Assembly (NCBI RefSeq): GCF_000407145.1
Contig: NZ_KE136473.1
Location: forward strand, 972,489-1,036,488
DNA length: 64,000 bases
Reading direction: 5' to 3'
DNA from: Enterococcus caccae ATCC BAA-1240
GTDB lineage: Bacteria > Bacillota > Bacilli > Lactobacillales > Enterococcaceae
Below are positions 19,893-28,425 of the stretch, piece by piece. The position numbers and the translations under genes were made by a program. Position 1 is the stretch's first letter, and each line of letters opens with the position of its first letter. A model generated the notes under the pieces. The model was not told the DNA's origin and did no database searches. It saw only the letters and a program-made list of their open reading frames with translations.

Positions 19893-20780
19893 ATGAATAT
19901 GTCTTTTTTTAGGCAAAACCACCCGCTGGTCATTTCCTGTTATTATATAGTGGTTCTTTTGATGGTGATGAGTTCTACAAATCCAGTAATTATCGGTTCT
20001 TGTTTTTTGGGAAGTTTGTTGTTGCAGTTGTTTAATTTGAACGGAAAGTCGAAAAAATCAGTAGTTTATCCTTTACTATTTTGGGTGATTATTACGATAA
20101 CGAATCCCTTATTTGTTCATCGAGGAGCAACAGTTTTATTTTTTTTATTGAATAAACCGATTACCAAGGAAGCATTTATTTATGGTTTTTTTATGGGAAT
20201 GATGATTGCTACAGTGATCTACTTGTTTCAAAATTTTCAAACATCGGTTAACTCGGAGCAGCTTTTTTATCTTTTTGGGAAACATTTACCTAAGTCTACC
20301 TTGATTTTAACCCTTGTTTTTCGATTTATGCCATTATTTCAGCGTTATTTTCAAGAGTTAAATCAAGTGCAAAAAACGGTTCAACGGACACAAAAACGTC
20401 GTTTTAAAGAACGCGCAGTCTATGGGCTTGATTTGTTTGGGAATTTGTTTTCTTGGTCACTAGAAAATGCCATGGATACTGCAGATTCAATGAAAGCGAG
20501 AGGCTATGGTGTTAAGACTAGGAGCAGTTGTCTAAGTTATAGCTGGAGAAAAATGGATACATTGTGTTTGCTACTACTCATCTTTTCCGGTATTTTGTTC
20601 ATTGTGGGAATGATACATAATCACTATCAATTCAATTATTATCCATATTATGATAATAGCTATGTTTTAGTTAAACAAAATTGGCCCTATTATCTGCTGA
20701 TATTCATTATAGTATGTATACCTTTAATAAAGCGATCCAGGGAGATGATTGTATGGAGTATCTTGAAATCGAGAATTTAA
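19893..20780 (+). CDS. ECF transporter transmembrane T component
   Basis: A 295-aa membrane protein of the EcfT/CbiQ family, the scaffold that couples ATPase movement to the substrate-binding S component. Several hydrophobic segments flank a central cytoplasmic coupling region: FRFMPLFQRYFQELNQVQKT, then the second motif MDTADSMKARGYG, the conserved Ala-Arg-Gly EcfT signature. The start has AAGGAAGG upstream. It is first in a four-gene operon with its own ATPase and S component, so it is a dedicated (group I) system and does not depend on a shared energising module. Confidence 0.87.
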   Translation: MNMSFFRQNHPLVISCYYIVVLLMVMSSTNPVIIGSCFLGSLLLQLFNLNGKSKKSVVYPLLFWVIITITNPLFVHRGATVLFFLLNKPITKEAFIYGFFMGMMIATVIYLFQNFQTSVNSEQLFYLFGKHLPKSTLILTLVFRFMPLFQRYFQELNQVQKTVQRTQKRRFKERAVYGLDLFGNLFSWSLENAMDTADSMKARGYGVKTRSSCLSYSWRKMDTLCLLLLIFSGILFIVGMIHNHYQFNYYPYYDNSYVLVKQNWPYYLLIFIIVCIPLIKRSREMIVWSILKSRI

Positions 20781-22426
20781 CTTTTCAATATGCTGGAAAT
20801 AACAGAACTGTTTTAAAAGAAGTCTCTCTATCTATCAAACAAGGTGAGTTTATTTTGATTTGTGGGGCATCTGGAAGTGGGAAGTCAACGTTATTAAAGT
20901 TGCTAAAACCTCAATTGACGCCAGCAGGAAAACAAACGGGCACTGTTTTTTTAGATAATAAAAAGATAACAGACCTTCCAGAAATTTGTTCGGCTAGTAA
21001 AATTGGCTATGTCATGCAAAATCCTGATAATCAAATCGTGACAGATAGTGTTTGGCATGAATTAGCTTTTGGTTTAGAAAATATGGGAATCTCTTCCTCT
21101 GACATTAAGAGCCGAATAGCTGAAATGACTAATTTTCTTGGCATTCAAGAACTACTTGGGTGTAAAACGAGTGAATTATCTGGAGGACAAAAACAGTTGT
21201 TGAATTTGGCTTCTGTTTTAGTGATGAGGCCAGATATCTTGATTTTAGACGAACCGACAACGCAACTTGATCCAATTGCCTCGCAAAACTTTGTAGATAT
21301 ATTAGTACGCTTAAATAGAGAAATGGGTTTAACAATTTTATTAGTAGAACACAGTTTGGAATCAATTTTTACATTAGCTGATAGGGTGATTATTTTAGAT
21401 CGCGGACAGCTTATTTTTGAAGATGAGCCAAGAGCTATTTCGGCTGAATGTAAGAAAAATAGAAGCAATCTAAGTCGTTTTATGTTTAGTTTACCTAGTG
21501 CGGTACAAATCTTTCTTGAGAGTGGGATAAATGATGAGTGTCCAGTCACAGTAATCGAAGGTAAACGCTTTTTGGCTCGCCATTTTGCAGCTGATACAAT
21601 TATACAGGCGCAAAAGAGATCATTTACCAAAAAGCAAACAGCAAAAAGTATACAGTTGAAAAATTGTTGGTTTCGCTATGAAAAGAACAGCCGAGATATT
21701 TTAGCAGGTGTTGATTTTGAAGTCTACGAAGGAGAAATCTTTACTTTAGTTGGAGGCAATGGTACAGGTAAAACAACATTATTGAAAATAATTGCTGGTA
21801 TCTATGACTGTTACCGTGGAAAAATTTCGATTTTAAATCAATCGATTAAAAAAAATAAAGAAACTATAAGCTTTTTGCCGCAAGAGCCGCAAATGTTGTT
21901 TATCAAAGATTCAGTTTTAGAAGATTATAAGCACTATTTAGACAGCAAAAAAATAAATGAAACAAAGCAAATGGAGCAGATACAAAAAGTAATTGCATTA
22001 CTTGATTTAAATGAGAGTATGACTCAACATCCTCTTGATTTAAGCGGTGGTGAGTGTCAACGAGCAGCACTAGGAAAATTACTGTTGACTGATTCGAAAA
22101 TTTTATTACTAGATGAACCAACGAAAGGTATCGATAATTATGGGAAAAAGCAGTTGATCAAAATAATAAAAGAATTATCCCGACAAGGCAAAACAATTTT
22201 GGTAGTAACGCATGATTTGGATTTTGCTGCAGAATTATCTGACCGTTGCGGGTTATTTTTCCAAAATAAATTATTGACTACAGCTGAACCAAAAACTTTT
22301 TTTAGCCATCATACATTTTATACAACGGCAGCCAGTCGCATATCACGGGATATTTTTGATAACTTGGTTACGACTGAACAAGTTATTGAAGCCTGTCAAC
22401 TTGCCAAAGGGGCTTATGATGAGTAG
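20753..22426 (+). CDS. ECF transporter ATPase, two fused ABC domains
   Basis: A 557-aa cytoplasmic protein with two complete ABC cassettes. The first has Walker A GASGSGKST, signature LSGGQKQ and Walker B ILILDEPTTQLD; the second has GGNGTGKTT, LSGGECQ and ILLLDEPTKGID. Fused double ATPases of this YkoD/CbrU type power dedicated ECF importers. ATG 20753 is chosen for CAGGGAGATG upstream; it overlaps the T-component gene by 28 bp, which suggests translational coupling. The longer frame from 20681 lies inside ecfT and is unlikely. Confidence 0.92.
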   Translation: MEYLEIENLTFQYAGNNRTVLKEVSLSIKQGEFILICGASGSGKSTLLKLLKPQLTPAGKQTGTVFLDNKKITDLPEICSASKIGYVMQNPDNQIVTDSVWHELAFGLENMGISSSDIKSRIAEMTNFLGIQELLGCKTSELSGGQKQLLNLASVLVMRPDILILDEPTTQLDPIASQNFVDILVRLNREMGLTILLVEHSLESIFTLADRVIILDRGQLIFEDEPRAISAECKKNRSNLSRFMFSLPSAVQIFLESGINDECPVTVIEGKRFLARHFAADTIIQAQKRSFTKKQTAKSIQLKNCWFRYEKNSRDILAGVDFEVYEGEIFTLVGGNGTGKTTLLKIIAGIYDCYRGKISILNQSIKKNKETISFLPQEPQMLFIKDSVLEDYKHYLDSKKINETKQMEQIQKVIALLDLNESMTQHPLDLSGGECQRAALGKLLLTDSKILLLDEPTKGIDNYGKKQLIKIIKELSRQGKTILVVTHDLDFAAELSDRCGLFFQNKLLTTAEPKTFFSHHTFYTTAASRISRDIFDNLVTTEQVIEACQLAKGAYDE

Positions 22427-23117
22427 GAGGGGTGCAGATTGGGGCAATCGATTATGGATTAAATCGGTGATCATAATTCTTTTGTTTGTTGCAGGAGTCA
22501 GACTGTTTCAAGCTAGCCAATATCAGATAATCTCTATGCTATTAGTCATCGGAGCTTGTTTTCCGATTTATTATCGCTATGAAAGAAAACAAATCAATAT
22601 AAAAGAATTAGTTTTGATTGCTGTATTGATCGCAATTGCTGTGTTAAGTAGATTCTTATTTTATATGATTCCAGCAATTACTCCGATGACAGCGATTATC
22701 ATAATTTCAGGCATCTGCTTAGGAGCTGAGGTAGGTTTTTTAGTAGGCTCTTTGTCAGCCATTACATCAAATATATTATTTGGGCAAGGACCATGGACTC
22801 CGTTTCAAATGTTTTCTTGGGGAATGATTGGTCTTGTAGCAGGAGTACCTTGGCTGCAGAAAAGGTTGAAAAAAAGGTATTGGTTTTTAGCGCTTTATGG
22901 AATTTTAGCCGGTTTTTTCTTTTCCTTTTTCATGGACTTATGGACGGTGTTTTCGATAGACCGGTATTTTTCTTGGCAAAGATACTTAGCATTATTATTA
23001 AGTGCTATACCTTATACTATTTCTTATTGTTTTTCAAATGCTTTTTTCTCTTGCTTCCTTTTTCGAACCATACAGAAAAAGCTTCAACGTATTTTAATCA
23101 AATATGATATAAAATAA
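22419..23117 (+). CDS. ECF transporter substrate-specific S component
   Basis: A roughly 232-aa integral membrane protein with six or so hydrophobic segments and an S-component-like core (ELVLIAVLIAIAVLSRFLFY, then PAITPMTAIIIISGICLGAE, and FGQGPWTPFQMFSWGMIGLV). The start is at ATG 22416 or 22419; AAAGGGG is best spaced for 22419. It overlaps the ATPase stop codon. The substrate cannot be read from sequence. The following DUF4430 lipoprotein makes cobalamin a reasonable guess, but a thiamin precursor or another vitamin is possible. Confidence 0.85.
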   Translation: MSRRGADWGNRLWIKSVIIILLFVAGVRLFQASQYQIISMLLVIGACFPIYYRYERKQINIKELVLIAVLIAIAVLSRFLFYMIPAITPMTAIIIISGICLGAEVGFLVGSLSAITSNILFGQGPWTPFQMFSWGMIGLVAGVPWLQKRLKKRYWFLALYGILAGFFFSFFMDLWTVFSIDRYFSWQRYLALLLSAIPYTISYCFSNAFFSCFLFRTIQKKLQRILIKYDIK

Positions 23118-23140
23118 TTAAAACAAAGGTGGAACTAAAA

Positions 23141-23515
23141 ATGAAAAAAATTATAAAAACAGTGATGATAATGACACTGATCTTCATACTCGGTGCCTGT
23201 GGTAAAACAACAGAGAAAAAAGACACAACCAAAGATTCACTTAGTATTACGATCATCCTGAAAGAAGATAATAAAGAGTTTGATAAAAAAGAATTAAAAA
23301 TCAAAAAAGACGAATCACTTCAAACTGTTATGGAAAAAAATTATAAAGTAGAAATGTCAAAAGATTTTATCAGTGGAATTGATGGTCATTTACAGGATGA
23401 AAAGTCTAGCAAATATTGGATGTATGATGTTAATGGCAAGCAACCAAATGTAGGAGCCGTTGAATATTTTCTAAAAAATGGTGATATGGTTACTTGGACA
23501 TTGAATAAATTATAG
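23141..23515 (+). CDS. DUF4430-domain lipoprotein
   Basis: A short lipoprotein with the signal MKKIIKTVMIMTLIFILGAC, where the lipobox is LGAC. The mature part (about 105 aa) is a single DUF4430 domain: LQTVMEKNYKVEMS, SSKYWMYDVNGKQPNVGAVE and GDMVTWTLNKL. DUF4430 resembles the C-terminal domain of intrinsic factor/transcobalamin. ATG 23141 is preferred over the in-frame upstream start (23129), since AAAGGTGG lies 12-15 bases before it and the signal peptide begins there. It closes the ECF operon 23 bp after the S component, so it probably captures the substrate outside the membrane. Confidence 0.85.
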   Translation: MKKIIKTVMIMTLIFILGACGKTTEKKDTTKDSLSITIILKEDNKEFDKKELKIKKDESLQTVMEKNYKVEMSKDFISGIDGHLQDEKSSKYWMYDVNGKQPNVGAVEYFLKNGDMVTWTLNKL

Positions 23516-23544
23516 CATAAATACATTCCTGAAAAATAGTTGAG

Positions 23545-23576
23545 AAACCCTGACAATCAGTTGTCAGGGTTTGTTT
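23545..23576 (+). terminator. Intrinsic terminator of the ECF operon
   Basis: Perfect 12-bp arms (AAACCCTGACAA/TTGTCAGGGTTT) with a 4-base loop, then TGTTTG. Confidence 0.85.
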
Positions 23577-23629
23577 GTTAAAATGAATTTGTCAGTCAGA
23601 CAATTGAAAAATAAAGGAGCAAAAAGGTT

Positions 23630-24049
23630 ATGAAAACAATAGAAGCATTTAAAAAAATAATGAACGAGCAAACAGAAATCGCTTTAGCAACAAGTGTTGA
23701 AGAAATACCGAATGTCCGAATCGTTAACTTTTTTTATGATGAAACGAAAAAATGTTTATTTTTCTCTACGTTTAAGGAAAATAAAAAAATTACTGAGTTC
23801 CAGAAGAATCCCAATGTAGCCTTTACAACGATTCCAAATGAGCAGGTCAATCATGTTCGGGTACATGATGCCCAAGTAAAAAAAAGTGAATTAAGCGTGT
23901 ATGATGTTGCGGAACAATGGATTCAAAAAATTCCTAGCTATGAAGAAAATATCAAACTGGCAGGAGCAATGTTAGATTTATATGAAATTCATTTTGGAGA
24001 AGCAATCGTGATTTTAGGAATAGATAGTAGAGAAACCATTATATTATAG
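23630..24049 (+). CDS. Pyridoxamine-5'-phosphate-oxidase-like flavin-binding split-barrel protein
   Basis: A 139-aa single-domain protein of the FMN-binding split-barrel fold. The N-terminus (FKKIMNEQTEIALATS), the strand pair PNVRIVNFFYDETKKCLFFS, TFKENKKITEFQKNPNVAFT and the ending IVILGIDSRETIIL fit the PNPOx-like family. Such proteins bind FMN, F420 or heme; the substrate is not predictable. It is preceded by AAAGGAGC and followed after 21 bp by the EVE-domain gene, so they are probably cotranscribed. Confidence 0.8.
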   Translation: MKTIEAFKKIMNEQTEIALATSVEEIPNVRIVNFFYDETKKCLFFSTFKENKKITEFQKNPNVAFTTIPNEQVNHVRVHDAQVKKSELSVYDVAEQWIQKIPSYEENIKLAGAMLDLYEIHFGEAIVILGIDSRETIIL

Positions 24050-24070
24050 AGCTGAAGAGGAGGAGACACA

Positions 24071-24478
24071 ATGAATTATTGGATTGGTGTAGCATCTAAA
24101 GATCACGTGAAGCTTGGTGTTGCAGGTGGTTTCTGTCAACTATGTCACGGAAAGTCAGCACCACTGAATAAAATGAAAGAAGGAGATTGGTTGATTTATT
24201 ATGCACCCAAACAGAATTTAAAAACCAAAGAACCTTGTCAGGAATTCGTTGCACTGGGGCAAGTGTTATCAGGGGATGCATACTCTTTTGAAATGGCTCC
24301 AGGTTTTATTCCTAATAGGAAAAATATCCGTTTTTTGAAAAATATTCAGTCAGTTCCTTTGCAAGCTGTTTCTGATTTTTCGTTATGGCAGAAATATCGA
24401 TCACGCTTGAGATTTGGACATTTTCAAATTCCAAAAGAATTATTTGACTTTATCGTTTCACGAATGAAAAAGATGTAA
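24071..24478 (+). CDS. EVE-domain protein
   Basis: A 135-aa protein consisting of one EVE domain: NYWIGVASKDHVKLGVAGGF, MKEGDWLIYYAPKQ, CQEFVALGQVLSGD and FGHFQIPKELFDFIVSRM. EVE domains are PUA-like and bind modified bases in nucleic acids. Stand-alone forms are widespread and mostly uncharacterised. The binding site GAGGAGG is strong. No restriction or methylation genes lie nearby, so a defence role is not indicated by context. Confidence 0.85.
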   Translation: MNYWIGVASKDHVKLGVAGGFCQLCHGKSAPLNKMKEGDWLIYYAPKQNLKTKEPCQEFVALGQVLSGDAYSFEMAPGFIPNRKNIRFLKNIQSVPLQAVSDFSLWQKYRSRLRFGHFQIPKELFDFIVSRMKKM

Positions 24479-24483
24479 GTAAT

Positions 24484-24528
24484 AAAAAAACAGGACAGAG
24501 AAACATTCTTCTCGGCCTGTTTTTTTCT
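24484..24528. terminator. Bidirectional terminator between EVE gene and efflux operon
   Basis: AAAAAACAGG...CCTGTTTTTT arms with inner CAGAGAA/TTCTCG pairing. T tracts occur on both strands, and the hairpin lies between convergent genes. Confidence 0.85.
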
Positions 24529-24550
24529 TCTGTTTTAAAATTTTGCAGAA

Positions 24551-25774
24551 TTACTCGTATCGTAAAGCTTCAATCGGATCAAGCTTAGCAGCTTTTCTTG
24601 CTGGATAAACACCAAAGGAAATCCCGATAGCACTTGAAAAAATTAACACGGCTACAATTGACGTTAATGTGAACTGAGCAGTGATATCTAGCGCGCTCGC
24701 AACCGTAACGGCTAAGATTGCGCCTAACGTCAAACCGATCAAACCTCCAATTAAACACAGAATCACTGACTCTGTTAAAAATTGGAATAAGATATTTCTA
24801 TCGGTTGCACCTAAAGCTTTTCTTGTTCCGATTTCTCTGGTTCGTTCAGTTACTGATACCAACATGATATTCATCACGCCAATACCGCCTACAAGTAAAG
24901 CGATTGCCGCAACAGCTGCGATAAAGTTAATAAATAATCCCAAGACATTGTTGACTTGATCAAGTGCTTGTAAGAAATTAGTTGCGGTATAGACTTTGTC
25001 GCCAACTGTATTATGACGCACAGACAAGATGTTTACGATTTGTTTTGATACAGCATTAATATCATCTTTAGATTTAGCAATGACCGTTAAACTAGTGATT
25101 TTTGTTGCGTCAGGATTTAAGTTATTGGCTGTAGTTAGCGGAATTGAAAGATACCCCATCATTTCTTCTTCATCAAACGAGCCGACCATTTTTTCTAGGG
25201 TACTTTTTGTAACGCCAATAATTCGGGTACTGATTTGTCCTTTTTGTCCACGTAAGTTGATTTTCTCACCAACAACATTTTCTCGTCCATTAAAAAAATA
25301 GCGAGCAGTATCAGCACTGATTACAGCTACTTTACTACTTTCTGAATATTCGGTCGTGTTGAAGTAACGACCGTAGACAATAGCTTTATCCATTGTTTGA
25401 TTGGTATATTGTAAATCAGGTGTTCCAGCCATGATCAATGTTGCTTTTGATTTGTCATTCGCTACTCCGACGGCTTGGATCGACACGGAAGGAGAGAGAT
25501 GATCGATTTGAGGAATTCCATCTTTTAAGGCCTTAACATCTTTGCTCGTGATTTTTTGGCTATCAGTTGCATCACGACTCGTAGAAACAGAAATCGTAGA
25601 AGCGCCCAGATCGCTGAATGTACCAGTGATTTGACTCGTTGCACCATTACCAACAGCCAAAATCGCAATCACTGCTGCGATTCCGATGATAATTCCCAAC
25701 ATAGTCAAAAATGAGCGCATTTTATTTGCTAAAATACTATCGATCGCCATTTTAAAACTTTCAATAATTCCCAT
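24551..25774 (-). CDS. MacB/YknZ-type ABC transporter permease
   Basis: A 407-aa permease with an N-terminal transmembrane helix (MRSFLTMLGIIIGIAAVIAI), a large extracytoplasmic MacB_PCD domain, then three helices of an FtsX domain (IALLVGGIGVMNIMLVSVTE, RTREIGTRKALGAT). The C-terminus (PARKAAKLDPIEALRYE) is the classic MacB ending. It is third in the minus-strand adaptor-ATPase-permease operon, as in B. subtilis yknXYZ, which protects against a cannibalism toxin. The substrate here is probably a peptide or drug, unproven. Confidence 0.92.
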   Translation of the reverse strand: MGIIESFKMAIDSILANKMRSFLTMLGIIIGIAAVIAILAVGNGATSQITGTFSDLGASTISVSTSRDATDSQKITSKDVKALKDGIPQIDHLSPSVSIQAVGVANDKSKATLIMAGTPDLQYTNQTMDKAIVYGRYFNTTEYSESSKVAVISADTARYFFNGRENVVGEKINLRGQKGQISTRIIGVTKSTLEKMVGSFDEEEMMGYLSIPLTTANNLNPDATKITSLTVIAKSKDDINAVSKQIVNILSVRHNTVGDKVYTATNFLQALDQVNNVLGLFINFIAAVAAIALLVGGIGVMNIMLVSVTERTREIGTRKALGATDRNILFQFLTESVILCLIGGLIGLTLGAILAVTVASALDITAQFTLTSIVAVLIFSSAIGISFGVYPARKAAKLDPIEALRYE

Positions 25775-25789
25775 AGCAAGGGCTCCTTT

Positions 25790-26482
25790 CTACAGTGTTT
25801 TTCGCTCAATAACAGGCTGATCATCCAAGATCTCACCATCTTTAAAAGATACGATTCGTTTCGTGTATTGTGCCACATCGGGTTCATGAGTAACCATAAC
25901 TACAGTTGTACCAGTATTGTTTAAATCTTGAAAAATTTTCATGATTTCTAATGTTGTTTTTGAGTCTAAATTTCCTGTGGGCTCATCAGCCATTAAAACA
26001 GCTGGATCATTGACGATCGCTCGGGCAATTGCCACACGTTGTTTTTGTCCACCAGAGATCGCATTTGGTCTATGAAATACGCGATCAGCTAAACCAACTT
26101 TGCTTAAAGCTTCTAGTGCGCGTTCTTTCCGTTCTTTCGCCGATATGCCAGAGTAAACCATAGGCAAAGCGACATTGTCTAAAAGAGACATACGCGGCAT
26201 TAAATTAAAGGATTGAAAGACAAAGCCGATTTCTTTGTTACGAACATGTGCACTTTCATTGCTCGTTAAATTGGAAACATCTTGTTCATTCAAGTGATAG
26301 GACCCTTCATCAAAACGATCCAACAAACCAAGAATGTTCATCATCGTTGATTTACCTGATCCGCTTGGTCCCATAATCGAAGTGAATTCTCCTTCTGAGA
26401 TATGGAGGGAAATATGCTTTAAAGCTTCTAATTCTTCGCCACCAGTCCGATAGATTTTTACGACATTTTTTAACTCGATCAA
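25790..26482 (-). CDS. ABC transporter ATP-binding protein (MacB/YknY/LolD type)
   Basis: A 230-aa ATPase with Walker [10 protein letters not shown], the Q loop [13 protein letters not shown], signature [14 protein letters not shown], Walker [14 protein letters not shown] and H loop VTHE. It belongs to the MacB/LolD-like subfamily, which works mechanically with a MacB-type permease, not with a channel. It sits 15 bp before the permease gene and 12 bp after the adaptor gene on the same strand. Confidence 0.94.
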   Translation of the reverse strand: MIELKNVVKIYRTGGEELEALKHISLHISEGEFTSIMGPSGSGKSTMMNILGLLDRFDEGSYHLNEQDVSNLTSNESAHVRNKEIGFVFQSFNLMPRMSLLDNVALPMVYSGISAKERKERALEALSKVGLADRVFHRPNAISGGQKQRVAIARAIVNDPAVLMADEPTGNLDSKTTLEIMKIFQDLNNTGTTVVMVTHEPDVAQYTKRIVSFKDGEILDDQPVIERKTL

Positions 26483-26494
26483 TCATTTCACCTT

Positions 26495-27355
26495 CTATTC
26501 TTTGGTTACGTTCATGTTGTCTTTTATATCAGAGTTTGGAGAAAGGATTACTGTTTCGCCATTTGTTACACCTTTTTTTACTTCGATTAATTTATCTGAC
26601 TGAATGCCAATATCAATTTTTGTTTCTTTCGCTTTCCCGTCTTTAACAACATAAACGATTGCTTCATTTTTGTCGTTATAAGTTAAAGCTTCAATTGGTA
26701 AAGCTAGTACATTTTCAACAGTATTTGTCGTGATATCAACATCAGCATCAAAGCCAGCAAACAGATTTTCTGGTGCCTGATCAAATGTTACGATTGCACC
26801 TAAACTGGCTGTAGTGCCAGTTGCTGATTGAGTACTTTGTGCGACTGGATCTTTTTCGGCTACTTTACCGGAAAACGTTTGATTGCCGCTAGTGATTTTC
26901 GCTTTTTGATTGATTGTAACGGCAGATGCTTCAGAATTAGATAATTCTAGTTTGACTTTTAAGGTGGAAAGATCATCTAATTGAATCGATGGTTTTCCTT
27001 GTTGGGCGTTGGTGTCCGCTTGCTTGGCCTTGATATTGACTTGAGTGATTGTGCCATCGATACCAGCAATTAATTGTAGACCATTATCATATGTTGCTAA
27101 AACATTGTCTTTTGCTACTTTATCTCCTACCTTAACGGTTACTTCTAGCACATTTCCAGTCCCCATAAGTGATTGGGTTTGATTTGGAATCAAAGTGCCG
27201 GTTGTTGAAAGATTTTCGATGATCGTATCTTTCTTGACTACCCCTGTTCGAACAATAACAGCATCAGATTTTTCTGAATTCCCTCGAACAAATAAGAAAA
27301 TAACAACAGCAACCACTAAAACGGCAAGAAGCCCGAGAATGGTTTTCTTTTTCAT
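26495..27355 (-). CDS. Efflux periplasmic-adaptor-like subunit (YknX/HlyD family)
   Basis: A roughly 286-aa membrane-anchored protein: one N-terminal helix (KKTILGLLAVLVVAVVIFLF), then a biotinyl-lipoyl-like domain (NVLATYDNGLQLIAGIDGTI), a beta-barrel and a membrane-proximal domain with GIQSDKLIEVKKGVTNGETV. In Gram-positive cells such adaptors couple MacB-type permeases to substrates in the wall. ATG 27355 is chosen as the start of the signal anchor; the frame extends to 27409 but has no better site there. A TGACA/TGTCA repeat upstream (27387-27399) could be an operator. Confidence 0.88.
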   Translation of the reverse strand: MKKKTILGLLAVLVVAVVIFLFVRGNSEKSDAVIVRTGVVKKDTIIENLSTTGTLIPNQTQSLMGTGNVLEVTVKVGDKVAKDNVLATYDNGLQLIAGIDGTITQVNIKAKQADTNAQQGKPSIQLDDLSTLKVKLELSNSEASAVTINQKAKITSGNQTFSGKVAEKDPVAQSTQSATGTTASLGAIVTFDQAPENLFAGFDADVDITTNTVENVLALPIEALTYNDKNEAIVYVVKDGKAKETKIDIGIQSDKLIEVKKGVTNGETVILSPNSDIKDNMNVTKE

Positions 27356-27386
27356 AGATTTCAGCTCTTTTCTACTATTTTTTTTG

Positions 27387-27408
27387 TGACATAGTGTCAT
27401 TTGTGTCA
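27387..27408 (-). promoter_or_regulatory. Candidate operator upstream of the efflux operon
   Basis: TGACATAGTGTCA is a palindrome (27387-27399), followed after four bases by another TGTCA half-site. It lies about 32 bp before the adaptor start. No regulator gene is adjacent, so this is only a suggestion. Confidence 0.35.
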
Positions 27409-27565
27409 TTTTACTCTCTTTTTTATGATAAGTCTAAGATTAATTTCAATTATTAAATGATTGCTAAATAAACAGAAATTTCAGGTCCTTTTGATTAATA
27501 ATTTTAATCCTATCTTGATTCTTGCGTTATAATAAATGAAAAGAAGCGGAGGAGGGGTCTGAGTG

Positions 27566-28300
27566 ATGAAAGATTTCATCTATGTAATCAGTGATATTCA
27601 TGGAGAGTATGAACTATTTGAAGAATTGATCCAATATTACGATCCAACGATGCATCAGTTGGTATTGATTGGGGATTTAAATGACCGTGGTCCTAGAACC
27701 AAAGAGAGTTTTTTGCTTGGAAAAGAATTAGTAGAAAAATATGATGCGATTTACCTAAAAGGAAATCATGAAGAGTATTTTTTGCAGTTTTTAAAAAGTC
27801 CAGAAGATTGGTTTACTAGCTATGTGCGTAACGGTGGCAAAGAGACCATGGAAAGTTTACTGCATAAAGGGGCGACAGAAGAATATTCTCCTACAGAAAT
27901 CGCAATGATGATCCGTAGTCGATACAAAGAGTTGATTGAATTTTTAATGGAGCGACCTTTGTATTTTGAATGGAAAAACTATATATTTGTCCATGCTGGT
28001 GTTGATTTGACCAAAAAGGATTGGCATGAAACCAGTCCTCATGATTTTATTTGGATCAGAGAAGCTTTTCATACAGGAAAAAATAATACAGGGAAAACGA
28101 TCGTTTTTGGTCATACAATCACCCCCATGCTGCATGGTGACATGGAAACGACTGATTTGTGGTATTCAGATCATAAAATTGGAATTGATGGTGGTGCTGT
28201 TTTTGGTGGTTCCGTTCATGGGGTGATTTTTGATACCAATGGCATTGTACAGGATATTGAATATCAAAATGTAAAAGGCTCATGGCAACCTGATTTTTAG
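27566..28300 (+). CDS. PPP-family metallophosphoesterase (serine/threonine phosphatase-like)
   Basis: A 244-aa phosphatase of the calcineurin-like superfamily. The metal-binding motifs appear in order: DIHGEYELF, GDLNDRGP, KGNHEEYF, FVHAGVD and FGHT. Proteins of this size resemble bacterial PrpA/ApaH-like Ser/Thr or diadenosine-tetraphosphate phosphatases; which substrate applies is open. The start is ATG 27566 (GTG 27563 is in frame), behind an unusually rich purine site (GGAGGAGGGG). It is a single gene with a -10-like TATAAT 33 bp upstream. Confidence 0.88.
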   Translation: MKDFIYVISDIHGEYELFEELIQYYDPTMHQLVLIGDLNDRGPRTKESFLLGKELVEKYDAIYLKGNHEEYFLQFLKSPEDWFTSYVRNGGKETMESLLHKGATEEYSPTEIAMMIRSRYKELIEFLMERPLYFEWKNYIFVHAGVDLTKKDWHETSPHDFIWIREAFHTGKNNTGKTIVFGHTITPMLHGDMETTDLWYSDHKIGIDGGAVFGGSVHGVIFDTNGIVQDIEYQNVKGSWQPDF

Positions 28301-28425
28301 AAACAAGTATCTTTTATTTTTGAAAAGACCAGTAAAGTCTTTTTTAAGCTTTGTCCTCTTTCTATATTTCAAGCGGAAAATATGCTAGAATGAAATAGTA
28401 TGTTAATGAAAAGAGGTATGTAAAT

